Assembly (NCBI GenBank): GCA_964469765.1
Contig: CAYYAU010000076.1
Coordinates: 1-5,953 of the forward strand
Reading direction: 5' to 3'
Length of the DNA: 5,953 nt
Source: CAYYAU01 sp964469765 [NCBI: uncultured Clostridia bacterium]
GTDB taxonomy: Bacteria > UBA6262 > WVXT01 > CAYYAU01
The notes beneath the pieces are model-generated. The model worked only from the letters and a program-made list of their open reading frames with translations, ran no database searches and was not told the DNA's origin. The translations under genes were made by a program, and so were the position numbers. Of this stretch, positions 1-5,239 are shown in pieces (positions within the stretch are counted from its first letter, which is position 1; every line of letters begins with the position of its first letter).

Positions 1-2
1 GA

Positions 3-3000
3 ATAAGGGAAAAAGAGATAGCAAACGAATCATTAAAAGTCAAATTGGAAGAAAAAGAAAGGCAATCTCAATTAATTCTAAAAGCAAAACAGTTGCAGTT
101 AGAAGAGTTAGAAAAGAAAATAGAAAAAGAAAAAACTGAATTGAATAATTTAATAAAAAAGAAAGAGGAAGAAAACGATATTATAAGAGCAGAGTTAACA
201 TTGAAAGAGGCTGAGGTTTATAAGGAATTTTCTGATGAAAAACAGAAACTTATTAATGAAAAAGAAAAATTAGAAAGAGAGATAGAATCTTTAAAATTTA
301 GAAAAGAGCAAGAAGTTCAGCGATTAAATCTTGCGTTAGAATCAGCTAATAATGAAATTTTAAACTTAAAAGACCAGATAAATAAAGTTGAACAGACCTA
401 TAGAAAAGAATTAGAAAATAAACAGAATCAACTCTCCAAACTGGAATCCAGCTATAATCAGGCTTTTAATGAAAATGAAGTGATGAAGGCTCAGATATCT
501 CTTCGGGAAATTGCGGTTCAAGAAGAAAAGGAAAAACTAAAGACTGAAATAAACTACTTATATGAAAAGATTAAAGAACAGGAAAATCTTCGTGATACAA
601 TTGTAAAGGAAAAAGACAATCAAATTAAGTTATTAGAGGAGGAACTTAATAAAAGAATAAAAGAATTTCGTAATGAGTTAGAGAAAAGAGAAAAAGAAGT
701 GACAGATATAAATAATATTCTTTCTCAAAAGGAACAGGATTGGTTGAATGAGATTAGAAAAAGAGAGGAAAGTATTCATCTCATTCAGGCTGAAGTAACA
801 TTAAAAGAAACAGAATTAAGGGCAAGTTATGAACAGAGAATATCTCAGATTATAGAAGAAAAAGAGAGGTTACAGGAAGAGGTTGTATCAATAAGAACTC
901 AATTAGAATCAATGCAATCTGAAAAACAACAAATCCTTTCAGAAAAAGAAAAAGAGATAAATAATATTAAAGAGAAATGGAATAAAAGTGAGCAGGAATT
1001 AAATAAGGAGATTCTTTTGCAAGAAAGACAGTTCCAAATTAAAGAAAATCAACTTTCTAAAGAAATTGAGTGGTTAAAAAAGAAACTCCAAGAAGAAGAA
1101 AGTGAAAAAAAAGAGAAACTGTTAGAAAGTAATAATATAAATAAGAAACTTGAAGAAAAGATTTCTCAGCAGAATATTGAGATAAATCGAAAAGAGACAG
1201 AGATAAAAGGTTTATTAGATAAATTGGAAGAAGAGAGAAAATATTTCAGCGAGAGAATTCAAATTTTGGAAAGAGAAAGAAACGCTTTACAGATACAAAC
1301 TGCGCAGAAGGAATTAGAATTAAAAGCAGAATATAAAGATAAGGAAAAGGATATTATATCTTTAAAGGATAAAATTGAGGAGGAAAAGAATGATTTGTTA
1401 TTCCGGTTAAGAAGGACTGAAGAAGAATTGAATAATCTAAAGATTGATTTTGCAAAAAGACAAGTGCAGATTGAGAATGAGTATAAAGAAAAAGAAGAAG
1501 AATATAAAAAAATTCAAGAAAAAATAAACTCTCAACTTAATGAAGCCAGAATAAGATGGGAGGAGGAAAAAAGGAATCTAACTACTCAACTTCAACAGTC
1601 TCAATCGGAAATAAATGAGTTAAAAATAGAAATTTCACAAAAAGAAGGAGAAATCAAAGGTGCCTATTTAGAAAGAGAAAAGGAGTTTGAAGAAATAAGA
1701 AAATATTGGGAAAAGGAGCTTGTTCAGAAAAGACTCCAGCAGGAAGAAGAAAGAGAAAAATATCTTGAGATAATATCTCGCAAAGAAGAACAGCTTAATA
1801 GATTAAAAGGCGAAATGCTGATAAAACAGTCTCAAGCTGAAGCTCATGTTATAAAGAAAGAAGAAGAGTTGAAATGGATAAAAGAAAAATTAGAGCAAGA
1901 GAAACATACCCTTTTGCTTGAGATAGATAATAAAAACAGTGAGATTGTAGATTTAAAGGATGAGTTAGAACAACGAAAAGAAATGTTTGAAAAAGAGATT
2001 AATGAGAAAGAGAACAGTTTGAAGTCAACAATTGGAATTTTAGAGAATCAGGTATATGAATTAAAAAGAAAATTGGAGGAAGAGAAGTTTTCAGCTATAA
2101 ATCAGTTAAAAAATAAAGAGCAGGAGATTTCACTTGTTGAAAGGAGGTATAGTGAAAAGGAGTCTCTTCTCCAAGATGAGTTAAGAAAGAAGGAAGAAGA
2201 AATTTTACAGTTAAAACAGAATACAGATAAATTAGTAAAACAAGCCCATCTAAAATTAGAGCAGGAGATTGAAAATTTACGAAGGAATATATTTGAATTA
2301 GAAAATGAAAATAATAATTTAAAATTGAAGATTGCAAATTTAGAGCATTCGCTATATATAAAAGATGAAGAAAAAAGAAAAGAGATTGAACAGATAATTG
2401 ATAAGAAAGATGAAGAAAAAAGATTGATAGAGAAAGAAATAAAAGAAAAAGAGTTGGTAGTGGCAGAGTTAGAAATAAAGGTAAATCAATATAATCAAGT
2501 TATAGAAGAAGAAAAAATTAAAAAGGAAGAAGAAATAAATCAAATAAAAGACAATTTTATGCAAAAATTAGAATTTGATAAGCAAGAGATGGAGAAGTTA
2601 AATAAAGAAAAAGAAGATTTAGTGAATGAAATCAGTGGTTTAAGAAAAAGTATATCAGAATTGAAAGATGAAAATGAGTTGTTGAAGTTAAAAGACAAAG
2701 AATTGGAAAAATCCTTTGTTGAGCAAGAAGTACCAGAGGAAATTAAAGTTAAGGAGCATATTATTGCTTCGTTAGAAAAAAGAATAAATCAATATAATCA
2801 GCAGATAAAAGAAGAAAGAATTAAAAAAGAAGAAGAAATTAATACAATAAAAAATGAGTATGAAAGTAGACTTCAACAGCTATTGGATGAAAGAAGAGCA
2901 CTTGAAATGGAAATAGATGAACTTAAAGAGGCATTGGAAAATGAAAAACAAAAAAGTTCAGAATTTACTATAAAGGAGAACGAAATGGAACAATTAATTA

Positions 3001-3530
3001 GAAATATTGAGAATGAAAAGGAAAGATTAATTGAAGAACTTAAGAAGACTCAAGTGGAAAGTCCGCAAGAACTTAAAGAATGGCAACAGAAGTATAAACA
3101 GTTACAAGAAAAGTTAAGTGATTTGGAAGGAAGGGAGTCTGCATTAAAAGAGGAATTTTTGAATCGTGAAAAATCAATAGAAGAAAAGTTGGAATCAGAA
3201 AGAAAAGAATGGGAAAGGGTTAAATTAGAGTTTGAAAGTGATATAAGAAAGGCTAAGTATGAGAAAAGCTTGTTAGAAAAGGAGCTTTCTAAAATGAATA
3301 ATGAAAGGATGTTTTTTGCTGACGAGATTTCTAAAATAAAAGAGGAAATTCAACTATATTATCAAGCAAAACAAAAGGAGATTGAAAGTCTATTTGAACA
3401 ATTGGAGAAAGAAAAAGGAAAGGTTGTGTATAAAAATAAGCAAATTCAACAGTTACAAGAACAGCTAGATTGGGCAAGACTTAATATCATTGCAAAGATA
3501 TGGCATTGGCTTATAGGAAGGATGCACTAG
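3..3530 (+). CDS. Giant coiled-coil protein, 5'-truncated by the window edge
   Basis: The frame is open from base 3, so the N-terminus lies outside the window; the TTG at 45 is only the first start-like codon and has no ribosome binding site. At least 1,175 residues are visible, overwhelmingly Glu, Lys, Leu, Ile, Gln and Asn. Residue numbers here count from that TTG. I see no Cys and only two Pro (about 897 and 1007), so the chain is predicted to be one nearly continuous alpha-helical coiled coil. Internal repeats of about 100 residues occur. The final 20 or so residues change character to an aromatic, weakly basic segment (WARLNIIAKIWHWLIG), perhaps a membrane- or partner-binding tip. No ATPase, kinase or other catalytic motif is visible, so an SMC/Rad50 role cannot be supported. 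The coding strand is strikingly purine-rich. A structural, scaffolding or cell-shape role is possible but is inference. The gene ends 48 bases before a probable terminator. Confidence 0.9.
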   Translation: MREKEIANESLKVKLEEKERQSQLILKAKQLQLEELEKKIEKEKTELNNLIKKKEEENDIIRAELTLKEAEVYKEFSDEKQKLINEKEKLEREIESLKFRKEQEVQRLNLALESANNEILNLKDQINKVEQTYRKELENKQNQLSKLESSYNQAFNENEVMKAQISLREIAVQEEKEKLKTEINYLYEKIKEQENLRDTIVKEKDNQIKLLEEELNKRIKEFRNELEKREKEVTDINNILSQKEQDWLNEIRKREESIHLIQAEVTLKETELRASYEQRISQIIEEKERLQEEVVSIRTQLESMQSEKQQILSEKEKEINNIKEKWNKSEQELNKEILLQERQFQIKENQLSKEIEWLKKKLQEEESEKKEKLLESNNINKKLEEKISQQNIEINRKETEIKGLLDKLEEERKYFSERIQILERERNALQIQTAQKELELKAEYKDKEKDIISLKDKIEEEKNDLLFRLRRTEEELNNLKIDFAKRQVQIENEYKEKEEEYKKIQEKINSQLNEARIRWEEEKRNLTTQLQQSQSEINELKIEISQKEGEIKGAYLEREKEFEEIRKYWEKELVQKRLQQEEEREKYLEIISRKEEQLNRLKGEMLIKQSQAEAHVIKKEEELKWIKEKLEQEKHTLLLEIDNKNSEIVDLKDELEQRKEMFEKEINEKENSLKSTIGILENQVYELKRKLEEEKFSAINQLKNKEQEISLVERRYSEKESLLQDELRKKEEEILQLKQNTDKLVKQAHLKLEQEIENLRRNIFELENENNNLKLKIANLEHSLYIKDEEKRKEIEQIIDKKDEEKRLIEKEIKEKELVVAELEIKVNQYNQVIEEEKIKKEEEINQIKDNFMQKLEFDKQEMEKLNKEKEDLVNEISGLRKSISELKDENELLKLKDKELEKSFVEQEVPEEIKVKEHIIASLEKRINQYNQQIKEERIKKEEEINTIKNEYESRLQQLLDERRALEMEIDELKEALENEKQKSSEFTIKENEMEQLIRNIENEKERLIEELKKTQVESPQELKEWQQKYKQLQEKLSDLEGRESALKEEFLNREKSIEEKLESERKEWERVKLEFESDIRKAKYEKSLLEKELSKMNNERMFFADEISKIKEEIQLYYQAKQKEIESLFEQLEKEKGKVVYKNKQIQQLQEQLDWARLNIIAKIWHWLIGRMH
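183..893 (+). repeat. About 100-residue repeats in the N-terminal visible part of the coiled coil
   Basis: The protein motifs IRAELTLKEAEV, MKAQISLREIAV and IQAEVTLKETEL begin at residues 47, 147 and 247 (numbered from the TTG at 45), exactly 100 residues apart. The first and third units also align beyond the motif: NEKEKLEREIESL at 71 and EEKERLQEEVVSI at 271. The second unit appears to lack about 11 residues after the motif, one hendecad, which would keep coiled-coil register. Related but more diverged motifs occur later near residues 415, 465, 526 and 587 at shorter spacings. This looks like growth of a rod by duplication of segments. Confidence 0.6.
2448..2873 (+). repeat. Internal duplication, 101-codon offset, in the coiled-coil gene
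   Basis: Bases 2448-2570 (residues 802-842 counted from the TTG at 45) and 2751-2873 (residues 903-943) encode matching segments at a 303-base offset; 24 of 41 residues are identical by hand alignment. The best-conserved cores are NQYNQ and IKKEEEIN, and similarity is also visible in the DNA (taaatcaatataatca in both). The two copies have diverged, so the duplication is old, but the unit is nearly the same length as the N-terminal 100-residue repeats. Confidence 0.75.
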
Positions 3531-3578
3531 TTCCCTTTAAAAATAGATTTCCTTTTAACAATTATGTTACAGATTATC

Positions 3579-3604
3579 ATCTTTTATTTAAAAAAAGATT
3601 TTTT
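3579..3604 (+). terminator. Probable Rho-independent terminator of the coiled-coil gene
   Basis: ATCTTTT (3579-3585) and AAAAGAT (3593-3599) form a 7-bp stem with a 7-base AT loop that could pair further, directly followed by a T-run to 3604 and more T-rich sequence. It lies 48 bases past the stop codon. The stem has only one G-C pair, so it is weak, but position and T-run support it. Confidence 0.55.
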
Positions 3605-3672
3605 CATTTTTGCTTTATTAATATATAGAAAGAAAATTTTTGAAGGGGTTTTTTAACAGAGATAAATAAAGT

Positions 3673-3700
3673 TTGACAGATGTAAAAAAATATATATAAT
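3673..3700 (+). promoter_or_regulatory. Consensus sigma70-type promoter
   Basis: TTGACA (3673-3678) and TATAAT (3695-3700) both match the consensus perfectly and are separated by 16 bases. Transcription should begin near 3705-3708. The promoter sits about 175 bases before the start codon of the small membrane protein, so its transcript has a long 5' leader that coincides with the structured element described below. A full-consensus promoter in front of a 58-codon gene suggests a high basal level of transcription, with control at the RNA level. Confidence 0.8.
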
Positions 3701-3730
3701 AATAGGTAATTCTTTTTAACTCCAATAGAA

Positions 3731-3873
3731 AAGATGGTAGGAGATTTTTTAAGGCAAGGCAGCGTGTTTTGTCACTGTAGAGAGTGAATGTGTTTTTAAA
3801 GGTCCATTCTCAAGTTAATAAATCTTTTATTACCATCTTGGAAGAAAGGGTTTTTCTGAGATGGTAAAGGAGG
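3731..3873 (+). promoter_or_regulatory. Candidate RNA switch in the leader of the small membrane protein gene
   Basis: Three strands can form two exclusive structures. State A: AAGATGGTA (3731-3739) pairs perfectly with TACCATCTT (3831-3839), and GGAGATTT (3740-3747) continues with AAATCTTT (3820-3827) past a 3-base bulge, closing a 72-base core domain (3748-3819). State B: the same middle strand pairs downstream, 3830-3846 with 3851-3867, a 17-bp hairpin with three G-U wobbles and an AGGG loop. After a one-base bulge, 3823-3828 pairs with 3868-3873, covering the ribosome binding site AAAGGAGG. The two competing strands are direct copies: AGATGGTA then GGAG at 3732 and again at 3859. The core contains the hairpin TCACT(3772-3776)/AGTGA(3783-3787). 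State A would expose and state B would hide the ribosome binding site. I recognise no known riboswitch class; the ligand or trigger is unknown. Confidence 0.6.
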
Positions 3874-3878
3874 AAGAG

Positions 3879-4055
3879 ATGAGAAATCTTGTGATTGTGG
3901 CAATCTGGGTTGCTGTTATTACTACAGTTATTGGGATTATTGCCCGGTTAATATGGGCTCCAATTTTTGGTTTACCATCAAGAGCTTATATTGGTTTTGC
4001 TGGGCTATGTTTGTTATTTGCTATTGCTTTAGAACTTCTACCTAAGAAACAATAG
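3879..4055 (+). CDS. Small two-helix membrane protein, 58 residues, function unknown
   Basis: The protein is hydrophobic with two probable membrane helices, residues 4-22 and 36-54, joined by a short loop holding Arg23, Trp26, Pro28, Pro33 and Arg35, and a basic Lys-Lys-Gln end. There is no signal peptidase or lipobox motif. I chose ATG 3879 because AAAGGAGG (3866-3873) lies 5 bases ahead of it. An in-frame ATG at 3861 would add six charged residues encoded by the ribosome binding site itself, and it lies inside the 3' hairpin of the leader, so it is unlikely. The gene has its own strong promoter and long leader and is followed by a weak terminator, so it appears to be transcribed separately from rpsF. 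The helix-Arg-loop-Pro-Gly-helix layout looks like a conserved small-protein family, but I cannot name one or assign a role. Confidence 0.75.
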   Translation: MRNLVIVAIWVAVITTVIGIIARLIWAPIFGLPSRAYIGFAGLCLLFAIALELLPKKQ

Positions 4056-4062
4056 TAATTTC

Positions 4063-4106
4063 TTCTTGGGATGAAGGTTTATTAAAAGAAAAACCAAGAA
4101 ATTTTT
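4063..4106 (+). terminator. Possible terminator after the small membrane protein gene
   Basis: TTCTTGG (4063-4069) pairs with CCAAGAA (4094-4100), and A-TTTTT follows at 4101-4106. The loop is long (24 bases), and an alternative inner pairing GGTTT/AAACC (4076-4080/4091-4095) competes for two of the same bases. Placement just past the stop codon and the T-run favour a terminator, but the stem is modest and read-through into the rpsF operon is possible. Confidence 0.4.
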
Positions 4107-4109
4107 ATA

Positions 4110-4138
4110 TTGTAGAAACTTACGGAATTTATTATATT
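4110..4138 (+). promoter_or_regulatory. rpsF: Probable promoter of the rpsF operon
   Basis: TTGTAG (4110-4115) and TATATT (4133-4138) are 17 bases apart. The -10 matches consensus at 5 of 6 positions, while the -35 keeps only the TTG. TATTAT at 4135-4140 is an alternative -10. Transcription would start near 4145, giving a leader of about 60 bases before rpsF. Confidence 0.4.
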
Positions 4139-4149
4139 ATAGTTAAAAT

Positions 4150-4194
4150 CCTTTGCTCCTGGATAATTAATGTCAGGTGCGTATTCCAGAAAGG
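4150..4194 (+). promoter_or_regulatory. rpsF: rpsF leader hairpin overlapping the ribosome binding site
   Basis: CCTTT (4150-4154) can pair with AAAGG (4190-4194), and CTGGA (4159-4163) with TCCAG (4185-4189), leaving a 4-base GCTC bulge on the 5' side and a 21-base apical loop. The outer stem takes in the first part of the rpsF ribosome binding site (AGGAGGT, 4192-4198). In many bacteria S6 with S18 binds an rpsF leader RNA to repress the operon. A bulged leader stem in this place fits such autoregulation, but the CCG signature reported for that motif is not evident here, so the assignment is inference. Confidence 0.4.
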
Positions 4195-4206
4195 AGGTGT
4201 ATTAGA

Positions 4207-4548
4207 GTGCCTGCCTATGAGTTTCTTTTTATTTGCCGGCCAGATCTCTTACCTGAACAGATTGAAGCTGTAATTGAAAAGATTAAAAAACCAATTTTAG
4301 AAAGTAATGGAACTGTGGTTTCTATTGACCGTTGGGGTAAAAGAAAGTTAGCATTTGAAGTAAAAGGATTTCAAGAGGGTGATTATATATGCGTTAGATT
4401 TTTTTCACCGCCAGAAGTAATTACGAAGTTACAGCATATCTATAGGGTAAGTAGTGAAATTATAAGAGAGTTAATTATAAAATTACCCAAGAAAGAAGAA
4501 AGTCTAATTAAAAAAGGGGGAACCAATGGCACGGGGGACAGTCAATAA
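4207..4548 (+). CDS. rpsF: Small ribosomal subunit protein bS6
   Basis: S6 binds 16S rRNA together with S18 in the platform of the 30S subunit. The 113-residue product has the family landmarks: [11 protein letters not shown] at the N-terminus, [18 protein letters not shown] in the middle, and [15 protein letters not shown] towards the end, followed by a short Lys/Gly-rich tail. I chose GTG 4207 because AGGAGGT (4192-4198) sits 8 bases ahead and S6 proteins normally begin only a few residues before the Tyr-Glu. The in-frame GTG at 4177 would add ten atypical residues and lies within the leader hairpin. It is the first gene of an operon with ssb and rpsR; its last 23 bases overlap ssb, so its C-terminal residues are encoded in DNA shared with the SSB N-terminus. 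Translation may be controlled by the leader hairpin. Confidence 0.95.
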   Translation: MPAYEFLFICRPDLLPEQIEAVIEKIKKPILESNGTVVSIDRWGKRKLAFEVKGFQEGDYICVRFFSPPEVITKLQHIYRVSSEIIRELIIKLPKKEESLIKKGGTNGTGDSQ

Positions 4549-4948
4549 AGCAATTTTAATTGGTAGACTCGGAGCAGACCCTGAGGTAAGGTATACGCCT
4601 GCTGGTGATGCTGTGGCTACATTTAATTTGGCCACTAATGAAGTTTGGAGAGATGCTGAAGGAAATTTGAAGGATAAGACAGAATGGCATAGGGTTGTGG
4701 TTTGGAGGCGATTAGCTGAAATTTGTGGAGACTACTTGAAAAAAGGAAGTCATGTATATGTAGAAGGAAGGCTTACAACAAGGAAATGGACAGATAAGGA
4801 TGGGCATCAACGGACCACCACAGAGATAATTGGAACTAGAATGCAGATGCTTGATACAAAGGAACCAGAAAGAAAAATTATTTCAGAAGATATAGAAGAG
4901 AATATTCCTCCTGAGGCACCTCTTTCTGAGGGGGATATTCCATTTTGA
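4526..4948 (+). CDS. ssb: Single-stranded DNA-binding protein SSB
   Basis: SSB coats single-stranded DNA in replication, recombination and repair, and recruits partners through its C-terminal tip. The 140-residue protein begins [20 protein letters not shown], a classic SSB start, and has an OB fold over about residues 1-110. Trp41, Trp54 (in TEWHRV), Trp60 and Trp88 fall where the DNA-stacking aromatics of the E. coli protein lie. A short acidic linker with several prolines ends in the conserved tip EGDIPF, so the protein is complete and can bind partners. The linker is short (about 25 residues) compared with the long Gly/Gln-rich linkers of E. coli-like SSBs. ATG 4526 is preceded by AAGGGGGA within the end of rpsF. 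The 23-base overlap suggests translational coupling to rpsF; rpsR follows after 15 bases. Confidence 0.96.
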   Translation: MARGTVNKAILIGRLGADPEVRYTPAGDAVATFNLATNEVWRDAEGNLKDKTEWHRVVVWRRLAEICGDYLKKGSHVYVEGRLTTRKWTDKDGHQRTTTEIIGTRMQMLDTKEPERKIISEDIEENIPPEAPLSEGDIPF

Positions 4949-4963
4949 TTCGGAGAGGAAACA

Positions 4964-5230
4964 ATGGCAAAGAAAAAAAAGGATTTTAAGGAGTTTTATA
5001 AAAGAGCTAAATTTCGCACAGGAATGAAAAAGCGTGTTTGCCAGTTCTGTGTTAAAAAGGTAGAAAAGATTGATTATAAAGATACAAGAATACTCCAACA
5101 GTATATTACTGAAAGAGGAAAGATTCTTTCAAGATTTGTTACAGGCACATGTGCTAAACATCAAAGACAGTTAACCAGAGCCATTAAACGAGCAAGAAAT
5201 ATTGCACTATTGCCCTTTATAGGAAGATAA
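4964..5230 (+). CDS. rpsR: Small ribosomal subunit protein bS18, zinc-binding type
   Basis: S18 pairs with S6 on the 30S platform. The 88-residue product has a Lys-rich start, then the family core: [25 protein letters not shown] is split here as [12 protein letters not shown] and [12 protein letters not shown], followed by [18 protein letters not shown]. Cys26 and Cys29 (CQFC) with Cys63 and His66 (CAKH) form a CxxC plus CxxH set, the metal-binding form of S18; many bacteria carry a zinc-free form lacking these residues. GGAGAGG (4952-4958) lies 5 bases before ATG 4964. It is third in the operon and is separated from the next gene by only 9 bases. Confidence 0.96.
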   Translation: MAKKKKDFKEFYKRAKFRTGMKKRVCQFCVKKVEKIDYKDTRILQQYITERGKILSRFVTGTCAKHQRQLTRAIKRARNIALLPFIGR

Positions 5231-5239
5231 TAGTATAGA

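Larger units (their letters stand above)
3531..3878. other. Intergenic region between the coiled-coil gene and the small membrane protein gene
   Basis: This 348-base stretch carries no convincing protein gene on either strand. It holds a terminator (3579-3604), an AT-rich filler (about 3605-3672) in which I see nothing specific, a consensus promoter (3673-3700) and a structured leader up to the ribosome binding site of the downstream gene. Confidence 0.7.

Noticed and set aside
45-47. TTG as the start codon of the coiled-coil gene
   Set aside because: The frame stays open upstream to base 3 with the same coiled-coil composition, and no ribosome binding site precedes it.
2095-2337. Antisense open frame of 80 codons
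   Set aside because: It lies wholly opposite the coiled-coil gene; the absence of stops follows from the purine-rich coding strand, and it has no ribosome binding site or recognisable protein character.
3772-3778. TCACTGT in the leader core as part of a cobalamin riboswitch (GCCACTG-like box)
   Set aside because: The B12-box and the other conserved blocks of that class are absent, and the core is far too short.
3734-3787. 17-codon open frame in the leader (MVGDFLRQGSVFCHCRE) as a leader peptide
   Set aside because: There is only a weak GAAAAG ahead of its ATG, and it overlaps the 5' stem of the structured element. The peptide shows no run of a regulatory amino acid. It is not excluded, but there is too little to support it.
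3831-3867. The 17-bp hairpin as an intrinsic terminator
   Set aside because: It is followed by AGGAGGAAGAG, not a T-run, so a translational role is more likely.
3731-3873. 6S RNA, SRP RNA or c-di-GMP riboswitch
   Set aside because: The long terminal stem and promoter recall 6S RNA, but the 17-bp alternative hairpin over a ribosome binding site does not fit. The SRP GGAAG-type loop and the c-di-GMP conserved blocks are not seen.
4177-4206. GTG at 4177 as the rpsF start
   Set aside because: It lacks a ribosome binding site, lies in the apical part of the leader hairpin and would add residues not typical of S6; GTG 4207 has AGGAGGT at good spacing.
4883-5098. Antisense open frame of 71 codons over the end of ssb and the start of rpsR
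   Set aside because: It is opposite two well-identified conserved genes and has no supporting signals.
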